Assembly: GCA_964475115.1 (NCBI GenBank)
Contig: CAYYVJ010000110.1
Coordinates: forward strand, 1 to 5,876
Source: CAYYVJ01 sp964475115
GTDB lineage: Bacteria; Bacillota; Clostridia; Lachnospirales; Lachnospiraceae
DNA length: 5,876 nt
Direction: 5' to 3'
Both the position numbers and the translations under genes were made by a program. Below the pieces are notes generated by a model. The model was not told the DNA's origin, ran no database searches, and was given only the letters and a program-made list of their open reading frames with translations. Below are positions 1 to 5,876 of this stretch, piece after piece. The first letter of the stretch is position 1, and the number at the start of each line of letters is the position of its first letter.

Positions 1-45
1 ATTATACCTCAAAGTTCTATTGTTTGCAAGCCTCTTTTTCTGATT

Positions 46-1224
46 TTATTTTTCTCCAGTAAGACTTTTTTCTACAGTTACAACACAAGCACACTTATGG
101 TCCATTTCTTTTACATGTTCTGATAGCATGTTTTCCAAATTTTCAATTTGAGATTCATTATATTTATATGGTACAACTAAATCAAAGATAAGATTGATTC
201 TTTCTTTTCCATCAACCATACGAAAATCATGTATTTTTAATTCTTCATCTAGCTCAAACAATATAGTAAGAACCATATTCTTATAGAAGAGTACTCGTTC
301 ATCCTTGGTTTCAATTGGATCCATATGAATGACTAAAAATAAGTTTAACTCTTTTAGTACTTCTCTTTCAATTGTATCAATAATCTCATGAGAAGTCTCT
401 ATATCTACATCATTTGGCACTTCTACATGTATAGATGCCATGCTTTTCATAGGCCCATAGTTATGAACAATTAAATCATGACTACCCACGATTCCCTCAT
501 AACCTTCCACCTTATCTGTAATGAGCTGAATAAACTCTGGATCGACTGCTTCACCAATCAGTGGTGCGAGTGTATCTTTGGCAATATTAAATCCTGCATA
601 CATAACAAGTATTGACACCAAAATCCCTACATATCCATCTATATTCCAAGCAAATATTTTGTATACAATAATTGAAACAATTGTAAATAAGGTCGCTATC
701 ACATCGCCAAAAGAGTCTGTAGAAGTCGCTTTCAACATAGTAGAATTAATTCGCTTCCCTAATGTATAGTTAAAAAAGCCTAACCATAGTTTTACCACTA
801 CCGAAAGAGCCAATATAATAATTGAGATTCCATTAAATACTATGTCTTCTGGATTTCTTATTTTATTTATAGCAGATTGAAAAAAGCTAAAACCTACTTG
901 TAGAATAATAAATGCCACTATAAAAGCAGAGATATATTCAATTCTGCCGTGACCAAAGGGATGGTCTTTATCTGCGGGCTTACTTGCCATCTTTACTCCG
1001 ACAAAACTAATAATAGAAGAAGCGGCATCGGATAAATTATTAATTGCATCAGCCATAACAGAAACACTGTGTAAGAAGAAACCAATTGCAAGTTTTACAA
1101 AAAACAATAATACATTGGCTATTATTCCTACTATACTTGCTAACATTCCATATGAACTTCGGACATATGAATTTTGGATATCCTTATAATCTTTTATAAA
1201 CATTTTAACCAGTAAATTTGTCAT
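46..1224 (-). CDS. Cation diffusion facilitator (CDF) metal exporter, probably Mn(II)/Fe(II)-type, with extended C-terminus
   Basis: This 392-residue inner-membrane protein belongs to the CDF family, whose members export divalent metal by proton antiport as homodimers. Six membrane helices are visible at about residues 27-50, 53-80, 96-120, 128-152, 165-192 and 195-213, with the family loop DHPFGHGRxEY at 87-97. The transport site reads N62-xxx-D66 in helix 2 and D170-xxx-D174 in helix 5, the N/D/D/D set known from manganese CDFs such as MntE; zinc members usually have HxxxD in both. A ferredoxin-like cytoplasmic domain (about 222-304) keeps H249-D250, H266, H279, H300 and D302, which correspond to metal-binding positions in FieF. 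Residues 305-392 exceed the usual family length of about 300 and look like a second such domain. The chosen ATG follows a strong GGAGGTG site; the frame stays open to an ATG at 1287, but that extension lies wholly inside the ATPase gene and is not family-like. The gene overlaps the ATPase gene by 20 bases. The family call is firm; the metal is inferred. Confidence 0.93.
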   Translation of the reverse strand: MTNLLVKMFIKDYKDIQNSYVRSSYGMLASIVGIIANVLLFFVKLAIGFFLHSVSVMADAINNLSDAASSIISFVGVKMASKPADKDHPFGHGRIEYISAFIVAFIILQVGFSFFQSAINKIRNPEDIVFNGISIIILALSVVVKLWLGFFNYTLGKRINSTMLKATSTDSFGDVIATLFTIVSIIVYKIFAWNIDGYVGILVSILVMYAGFNIAKDTLAPLIGEAVDPEFIQLITDKVEGYEGIVGSHDLIVHNYGPMKSMASIHVEVPNDVDIETSHEIIDTIEREVLKELNLFLVIHMDPIETKDERVLFYKNMVLTILFELDEELKIHDFRMVDGKERINLIFDLVVPYKYNESQIENLENMLSEHVKEMDHKCACVVTVEKSLTGEK

Positions 1225-2746
1225 ACTCCACCTCCAAAAGCATCCTTGTATACTCCTCTTTCGGTTCTTTGAAAACTTCCTCAACACTTCCCGTTTCTAC
1301 AATTCTGCCTTCCTTCATTACCAGAACCCTGTCACACATTTGATAAATCACATTCATATCATGGGAGATAAATAAATACGATAGCCCAAATTCCTCTTTC
1401 AATTCAAGCAAAAGTTTCATGATCTGAGCCTGAATAGTAACATCCAATGCTGACACCGGTTCATCTGTTACAATAAATTTAGAACCTAAAATAAGTGCTA
1501 AGGCGATTGCAACTCTTTGCCTCTGTCCCCCGCTTAGCTGACCTGGGTATCGATCCAAATAATCTTCTCCTAGTCCTACCTTTTCTAACAAACTTAAAAC
1601 CTTGCTTTTTCTTTCTTCTTCACTATATTTACCTTGGATTTTTAAAGGTTCTTCTAATATCCAACCTATTTTCCTAACAGGGTTTAAGGAGCCATAGGGG
1701 TCCTGAAACACCATTTGCGGATACTTGCTATAGTGTGAAATCTTTCCTTGGCTATGAGGGATTAAATCTAAAATTGCCTTTGATAAGGTGGATTTTCCAC
1801 AACCGCTTTCACCTACTAGTCCAACTACTTCGCCTTGATGGATAGAAAAACTTACATCATGTACAATTTCTTTTTTTGTATTTTTAGAAAATAGCCTTTT
1901 ACTTTTCCTATCATAGGATACATTTAAGTTTTTGACTTCTAATGCTATTTCCGTATTATAGCTTTTTCTTTTCCACATCTTATGTTCTCTAGAAGGGATG
2001 GATGATAATAATTTTTTTGTATATTCTTCTTTTGAAGCATGAAATATATCTTTTGGTGTTCCAGTTTCTACAATCCTTCCATCTTTCATAACAATAATCG
2101 TGTCACATAAATCCTTTACGACCATAAGGTTATGAGAAATGAGTAAGATTCCTGTTCCAGTTTCTTTATTTATTTTACTAATAAGACTTAGAATCTGTCT
2201 TTGTATGGTAGTATCTAAAGCAGTTGTCGGTTCATCAGCTATCATTAAGTCTGGTTTACAAACCAGTGCCATAGCAATCATAACTCTTTGACGCATTCCA
2301 CCAGATAGTTGATGGGGATATTGGTCATAAAGTTCTTCTGGTTTTTCTAAACCTACCGCATTTAAAATTTCTAAAACTTCACGTTTACGTTCTTCTTTAG
2401 AAAGATTTTCATGAAGATACAGGGGTTCTTCTACCTGTTTCCCTATTTTCATTGTAGGATTTAAAGAGCTCATTGGTTCTTGGAAAATCATAGAGATTTT
2501 TTTCCCTTGAAGTTCTTGTCGCTCTTTTTTCCCCATCCTTAATAAATCTTTTTCATTAAACAGTACCTGCCCACTAGGCTTTGCATCATGTGGCAAAAGT
2601 CCTGCAATGGTAAGTGCTGTCATGGTCTTTCCTGATCCTGACTCTCCTACAATAGCAGTTATGCCACCTTTTTTTATCGAAAAGGATATATCCTTGATAG
2701 GAGTATTATTTGGAAATTCTACGGATAGATGGTTTACTTTAATCAT
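1205..2746 (-). CDS. Fused double ATPase subunit of a peptide/nickel-type ABC importer (DppD-DppF fusion)
   Basis: This 513-residue cytoplasmic protein carries two complete ATP-binding cassettes that would power the importer encoded upstream. Cassette 1 (about 1-258) shows Walker A GESGSGKT at 34-41, Q-loop Q89, signature LSGGM at 147-151, Walker B LMIADE at 167-172 and switch H205. Cassette 2 (about 267-513) shows GESGCGKST at 312-320, Q348, LSGGQ at 404-408, FIVTDE at 424-429 and H461. All catalytic residues are present in both, so both sites should hydrolyse ATP. The Q-loop contexts (FQEPMSSLNP, FQDPYGSLNP) are typical of the OppD/DppD and OppF/DppF group. The layout matches single-chain subunits such as YejF and GsiA of Escherichia coli. 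Both cassettes end soon after the EYTKKLL / EYTRMLL segment and lack the Cys-containing C-terminal extension of many separate DppD/OppD proteins. The ATG at 2746 is preferred because AGGTGAG precedes it; an in-frame GTG at 2755 would add three residues. It overlaps the permease gene by 8 bases and the CDF gene by 20. The substrate cannot be read from an ATPase. Confidence 0.95.
   Translation of the reverse strand: MIKVNHLSVEFPNNTPIKDISFSIKKGGITAIVGESGSGKTMTALTIAGLLPHDAKPSGQVLFNEKDLLRMGKKERQELQGKKISMIFQEPMSSLNPTMKIGKQVEEPLYLHENLSKEERKREVLEILNAVGLEKPEELYDQYPHQLSGGMRQRVMIAMALVCKPDLMIADEPTTALDTTIQRQILSLISKINKETGTGILLISHNLMVVKDLCDTIIVMKDGRIVETGTPKDIFHASKEEYTKKLLSSIPSREHKMWKRKSYNTEIALEVKNLNVSYDRKSKRLFSKNTKKEIVHDVSFSIHQGEVVGLVGESGCGKSTLSKAILDLIPHSQGKISHYSKYPQMVFQDPYGSLNPVRKIGWILEEPLKIQGKYSEEERKSKVLSLLEKVGLGEDYLDRYPGQLSGGQRQRVAIALALILGSKFIVTDEPVSALDVTIQAQIMKLLLELKEEFGLSYLFISHDMNVIYQMCDRVLVMKEGRIVETGSVEEVFKEPKEEYTRMLLEVEYDKFTG
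1229..1235 (-). promoter_or_regulatory. Strong ribosome binding site of the CDF gene
   Basis: On the minus strand this reads GGAGGTG, with 6 bases between GGAGG and the ATG at 1224. It lies inside the last codons of the ATPase gene. It settles the start of the CDF gene at 1224 rather than at the upstream in-frame ATG at 1287, and suggests that ribosomes finishing the ATPase gene can re-initiate here. Confidence 0.85.
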
Positions 2747-3533
2747 AATACTCACCTAACCCTTCATTTATAAGGCTAAAGCCTAGTATTAATAGAATAA
2801 TAACAATTCCGGGACATATTGCATACCATGGTGCAGAAAATAAATAACCTTGTGCTTCCGATAGCATCCTCCCCAAGCTTGCATCTGGAGGTTGTACTCC
2901 TATTCCTAAATAGCTCATACCCGCTTCTGCAAGTACAGCATTATTAAATCCAATGGTAATAGCAGACAATAAGGTGGTACGTAAATTAGGAAGAATATGT
3001 ACAAACATAATTCGTAGATTCCCTGCGCCCATAAGCTTTCCGCTCTTTACAAAGTCCAAAGTCTTTATCTGCATAAATTCTCCCCTAACAATACGCGCAT
3101 AGCTGGGGATAAAAATAATGCCCAGAGCTATAATTACATTATATTTTCCTGGACCTAAAATGCTTATGAAAACTAACGCTAATAATATGCTGGGAAAAGC
3201 AGTTAATGCATCATTAACTCTCATAAGAACTTCATCAATCCAACCTCCGAAGTATCCTGTTATAGCTCCGAGGATTGTTCCTATAATCGTTCCTATTCCT
3301 GTTACAGAAAGTGCTACAACAAAAGTTGTCCTCAGCCCTTCAAGTACCCTACTGAAAATATCTCTACCAAAATTATCGGTTCCCATTATGTGCAAAAACC
3401 CTGGTTCCATAAATTTACGTGTTCCATCCATAGCATTTGGGTCATAGGGTGTATAAAATAATCCAATCAAAAACAATAACATCATACCGGCAGTTAGAAT
3501 TAACCCGAAGATTAAATTTTTATTTTTCTTCAT
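2739..3533 (-). CDS. ABC importer permease, DppC/OppC/NikC type
   Basis: This 264-residue membrane protein is the second channel subunit of the importer and should pair with the DppB-type permease encoded just upstream. An N-terminal helix spans about 8-27. The family signature GTDNFGRDIFSRVLEGLRTT follows at 51-70, then hydrophobic segments at about 71-95, 109-127, 131-146, 186-204 and 235-255. The ATPase-coupling (EAA) loop is at about 161-183, ending HILPN; its usual EAA core is degenerate (SGKLMGAG). GVQPPDASLGRML at 212-224 is another hallmark of this subfamily. The length is closer to nickel-type NikC (about 277) than to DppC (about 300), a weak hint at best. The start is fixed because an in-frame TAG lies directly before the ATG. 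The ribosome site is poor (only a GGA 4 bases ahead of the ATG), so translation may depend on coupling across the 21-base gap from the preceding gene. The family is certain; the substrate is unknown. Confidence 0.95.
   Translation of the reverse strand: MKKNKNLIFGLILTAGMMLLFLIGLFYTPYDPNAMDGTRKFMEPGFLHIMGTDNFGRDIFSRVLEGLRTTFVVALSVTGIGTIIGTILGAITGYFGGWIDEVLMRVNDALTAFPSILLALVFISILGPGKYNVIIALGIIFIPSYARIVRGEFMQIKTLDFVKSGKLMGAGNLRIMFVHILPNLRTTLLSAITIGFNNAVLAEAGMSYLGIGVQPPDASLGRMLSEAQGYLFSAPWYAICPGIVIILLILGFSLINEGLGEYYD
2751..2757 (-). promoter_or_regulatory. Ribosome binding site of the fused ATPase gene
   Basis: The minus strand reads AGGTGAG here, 4 bases before the ATG at 2746 (6 bases if AGGTG alone is counted). 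It overlaps the rival GTG start at 2755, which favours the ATG. The start and the permease stop share the octamer ATGATTAA, an arrangement usually associated with translational coupling. Confidence 0.7.
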
Positions 3534-3554
3534 CTAGTCCACGTCCATTCTTCT

Positions 3555-4496
3555 TTAGTTTACACGGATTCTTGGGTCAATCCATCGATATAATAAATCC
3601 ACTAAAAAATTTACAATTACAACAATAGCCGCAATGTAAATAATAATTGCCTGAACTACAGGAAAATCTCGATTTCCTATGGAGGCTACCAACAGCCTGC
3701 CAAGTCCAGGTAAATTAAATACTTGTTCCACTACAATACTTCCTGCCATGATATCTGCAATCATCATACCTAATAAGGTAATCACTGAAATACATGCATT
3801 CTTTAAGACATGAACATACAGTACCCTACTTTCTGTATTTCCTTTACTATATGCGGTTCTTATATAATCACTCTGTTTCTCTTGTATCACAGAATCTCTT
3901 AGAAATTTAATTAACATAGCAATTTTAGGAATGGCAATCGCGATTGCAGGTGCTAATAGATACTTCAAAAATCCAAATATACTTTCCTGATGACTTACAT
4001 ATTCCCCTGGTGTAAACCACCTTAAAATAAGTCCAAATACTAAAACAATCAGTACACCAAGAAAAAAAGAGGGAATGGCCATTACTACTTGATTACTTAC
4101 TTTCATTACCTTTCCACCCAGCTTATCTGCATAACGAGCCATCAGAAATCCTAGAGGAAGAGATACTATAACAATCACCACTAAACTTAAAAGAGCCAGA
4201 CTGCTTGTAACTATAATTTTATCTCCAATCAACTCTTCTACAGGCAACTGATAATTATAGGATATACCCATATCACCCTGAACATAGCTTACTACCCACC
4301 TAACATATCGTACAAGCACAGGATCATTTAAACCCATTTCCTCACGTAAAGCAGCTACTCTTTCAGGAGTAGCTGTTGTCTTTAGCATGGCTGTGGCTGG
4401 ATCGCCTGGAATAATTTGAAAGGCAAAAAAAGCTGCTAAAGAAATTATAATCAATGTAACAATGAGAGTTAGTAATTTTTTTATAATTAATCTCAT
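3555..4496 (-). CDS. ABC importer permease, DppB/OppB/NikB type
   Basis: This 313-residue membrane protein is the first channel subunit of the importer. The N-terminus carries a helix at about 8-29 followed by IIPGDPAT, the conserved periphery of this family. Then comes an extracytoplasmic stretch (about 32-92) with EEMGLNDPVLVRYVRWV and GDMGISY. Further hydrophobic segments lie at about 97-120, 136-159, 178-197, 234-257 and 279-301. The ATPase-coupling loop is at about 210-233 (DYIRTAYSKG...HVLKN). The motif VVEQVFNLPGLGRLLVASI at 255-273 and the closing DPRIRVN are diagnostic of DppB/OppB proteins. The length matches NikB (314) and is shorter than E. coli DppB (339), which does not decide the substrate. 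The ATG is preceded by AAAGGA ten bases upstream. The gene starts 18 bases after the binding-protein stop and ends 21 bases before the second permease, consistent with one transcript. Confidence 0.96.
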   Translation of the reverse strand: MRLIIKKLLTLIVTLIIISLAAFFAFQIIPGDPATAMLKTTATPERVAALREEMGLNDPVLVRYVRWVVSYVQGDMGISYNYQLPVEELIGDKIIVTSSLALLSLVVIVIVSLPLGFLMARYADKLGGKVMKVSNQVVMAIPSFFLGVLIVLVFGLILRWFTPGEYVSHQESIFGFLKYLLAPAIAIAIPKIAMLIKFLRDSVIQEKQSDYIRTAYSKGNTESRVLYVHVLKNACISVITLLGMMIADIMAGSIVVEQVFNLPGLGRLLVASIGNRDFPVVQAIIIYIAAIVVIVNFLVDLLYRWIDPRIRVN

Positions 4497-4506
4497 AGCA
4501 AGCTTT

Positions 4507-4512
4507 TCCTTT
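4507..4512 (-). promoter_or_regulatory. Ribosome binding site of the DppB-type permease gene
   Basis: The minus strand reads AAAGGA, 10 bases before the ATG at 4496, and sits directly behind the tandem in-frame stops TAA-TGA that end the binding-protein gene. The spacing is somewhat long but usable. Confidence 0.6.
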
Positions 4513-4514
4513 CA

Positions 4515-5876
4515 TTATTTTTCAAAATAAAGTTTTGACATGTCCTGGACGTAAACAGGATAGAATGTATATCCTTTTAAGTCTTTATTCACTGCAACTA
4601 AAAGTGCAGGGTCTTGAATATAAACAGATGCTGCTTCTTCTGTCAATATTTCTTGAAGTCTTGCATAATAATTTATCTTTTCTTCATCTGAAATAGAAGC
4701 GATTGCGCTTTCTAAAACAGTATCATATTCTGCATTACTAAAATTAACAAAATTATCTGATGCAGTTGAGCCATATCTTTTTAATAAGGCTTTAGGTGCT
4801 AGCTCAGCATCTAGGCCTATGACTGTACTTTGATAATTTCTTCCTATATAAACATCATTTAACCAAGTAGACCATTCCACAAGCTCAATCTTTGCATTAA
4901 TTCCTACATTCTTTAATTGTTCTACAATAACTTGTGTCGTATCGACATGGAACTGATAATTTGACGGAACCGTAATAGTCATATCAAATCCATCTGGATA
5001 TCCTGCCTCTAGCAAAAGTTCTTTTGCCTTTGTAATGTCTGGGTTGTACACATCTGTTAATTCCTCAATAAAATACTTTCCAAAGGCCGGAAACATATTG
5101 CTTCCTATTTCTGTTCCATTCCCACCTGCTACCATATCAATAATCACTTGTGAATCAATAGCATAACTTAATGCCTGTCTTACCATTACATTATCAAAAG
5201 GTGCTAGCTTATTGTTTAAAAATAATGCTTGTACTAAATTAGTCGTTCCTATTAAGATATCATAGTCATTTGCTAACTCATTTGCTTGATCAATGGTAAG
5301 GTATGGATACACATCTATGGTTTTTGCTTTCAATTCCATCATTGCTGAATCTGTATTTGCAACAATTTTAAATTCTACTTTATCTAAATATGGCACACCT
5401 TCTATCCAATAATCTTCGTTTGCTTCTACAATCAAGGATTGTTGTGGTGTATAGGATACAAATTTAAAGGGACCAGTACCAATTGGTTTTGTCGCACTAT
5501 CTTCATATCCTGTTGGTATAATTGCGGCTGTTAAATAGCCGATTAGCTCTGTATCTGCTTCGTATAAATTAATTTCTATGGTAGATGAGTCAATAATATT
5601 AACACTCTCTATACCAGAATACGCCGACAATAGAGGTTGTGTTTGACCCTCTAATTTGCCGGCGCTTCTATCTATTGAATATTTTATATCCTCTACAGTA
5701 ACCGGCTCACCATTATGAAACAAAACGTCTTCTCTTAACACAAAGGTATAGGTCTTCCCATCTTCTGCAATCTTGTACTCACTGGCTACTGCTGGAACTA
5801 AATTTCCTTCTGAATCAGGCTTCACTAAGCCCTCAAATATATTAAATAATACTTCTGAAGTTCCTGCCGCTTCCGC
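4515..5876 (-). CDS. Family-5 extracellular solute-binding protein (peptide/nickel type), 5' end beyond the window
   Basis: The visible 453 residues are most of a binding protein of the DppA/OppA/NikA family (SBP_bac_5). In this family the protein is exported, usually lipid-anchored in Firmicutes, and delivers solute to the permease pair. The reading frame is open to the right edge. Residues before the GTG at 5825 (AEAAGTSEVLFNIFEGL) are a typical family motif, so that GTG is an internal Val codon and not the start. Roughly 60-90 residues, including any signal peptide and lipobox, should lie outside. Counting from the edge, family blocks are LREDVLFHNGEPVTVEDIKYS (about 47-67), KPIGTGPFKF (130-139), DNVMVRQALSYAIDSQVI (228-245), AKELLLEAGYPDGF (284-297), NFSNAEYD (378-385) and the closing DLKGYTFYPVYVQDMSKLYF. 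The stop is TAA followed at once by in-frame TGA. No residue lets me separate peptide, nickel, opine or other substrates. Confidence 0.95.
   Translation of the reverse strand, partial: AEAAGTSEVLFNIFEGLVKPDSEGNLVPAVASEYKIAEDGKTYTFVLREDVLFHNGEPVTVEDIKYSIDRSAGKLEGQTQPLLSAYSGIESVNIIDSSTIEINLYEADTELIGYLTAAIIPTGYEDSATKPIGTGPFKFVSYTPQQSLIVEANEDYWIEGVPYLDKVEFKIVANTDSAMMELKAKTIDVYPYLTIDQANELANDYDILIGTTNLVQALFLNNKLAPFDNVMVRQALSYAIDSQVIIDMVAGGNGTEIGSNMFPAFGKYFIEELTDVYNPDITKAKELLLEAGYPDGFDMTITVPSNYQFHVDTTQVIVEQLKNVGINAKIELVEWSTWLNDVYIGRNYQSTVIGLDAELAPKALLKRYGSTASDNFVNFSNAEYDTVLESAIASISDEEKINYYARLQEILTEEAASVYIQDPALLVAVNKDLKGYTFYPVYVQDMSKLYFEK

Noticed and set aside
1..45. Possible transcription terminator after the CDF gene.
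   Set aside because: I could not find a stem followed by a T-run on the minus strand in these 45 bases. The only symmetry is a short TTGCAA palindrome. A terminator may lie beyond the left edge.
578..769. Short plus-strand open frames, here and at 1495-1677 and 3437-3628.
   Set aside because: They are antisense to convincing genes, have no recognisable domains, and are best explained as chance open frames.
1225..1287. In-frame N-terminal extension of the CDF gene from an ATG at 1287 (21 extra residues, MLRKFSKNRK...).
   Set aside because: It lies entirely inside the ATPase gene and encodes a basic stretch not expected of CDF proteins. The ATG at 1224 has a strong GGAGGTG site at good spacing.
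3118..3447. Plus-strand open frame of 109 codons opposite the DppC-type permease gene.
   Set aside because: Its translation is low-complexity and resembles no family known to me. It lies opposite a well-supported gene, with no ribosome site or promoter that I could see.
4497..4514. Possible internal promoter, hairpin or attenuator in the gaps between genes (also 3534-3554).
   Set aside because: The gaps are 18 and 21 bases and hold only ribosome-site-like sequence; there is no room for a promoter or a stable stem-loop.
4515..5825. GTG at 5825 as the start of the binding-protein gene.
   Set aside because: The frame continues to the window edge, and the residues ahead of it match the binding-protein family (SEVLFNIFEGL). 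A start here would leave no signal peptide, so the gene is cut by the edge.

Overview
The window is AT-rich. Every convincing gene lies on the minus strand, and the genes are packed with gaps of at most 21 bases or with overlaps. The proteins are rich in Lys, Ile and Glu, and Shine-Dalgarno sites of the GGAGG type are visible. Together this suggests a low-GC Firmicute, most likely in the Clostridia. That assignment is inference from composition and style, because no taxonomic marker is present.

In transcription order (right to left) the window holds five genes. The first is the 3' part of a family-5 extracellular solute-binding protein gene, cut by the right edge (4515-5876). Next come a DppB/OppB/NikB-type permease (3555-4496) and a DppC/OppC/NikC-type permease (2739-3533). 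Then comes a single gene encoding two fused ABC ATPase domains, equivalent to DppD plus DppF (1205-2746). Last is a six-helix cation diffusion facilitator (CDF) metal transporter with an unusually long C-terminal tail (46-1224). The gaps are 18 and 21 bases, followed by overlaps of 8 and 20 bases, so the set reads as one operon with translational coupling at the end. Its promoter and the lipoprotein signal peptide of the binding protein would lie to the right of the window.

The first four genes make one complete ABC importer of the peptide/opine/nickel superfamily: a binding protein captures the solute outside, two permeases form the channel, and one double ATPase replaces the usual pair. The substrate cannot be read from the sequence. 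The last gene is an exporter of divalent metal. Its transport-site residues (NxxxD in helix 2, DxxxD in helix 5) match the pattern described for manganese-exporting CDFs rather than the HxxxD/HxxxD pattern of zinc exporters. Its tail appears to be a second, diverged copy of the ferredoxin-like cytoplasmic domain.

The ABC part is ordinary for this kind of bacterium. The points worth a second look are the coupling of a peptide/nickel-type importer to a CDF metal exporter, and the apparent tandem regulatory domains of that exporter. I found no RNA gene, mobile element, CRISPR array, repeat or terminator, and no stretch longer than 45 bases lies outside genes.
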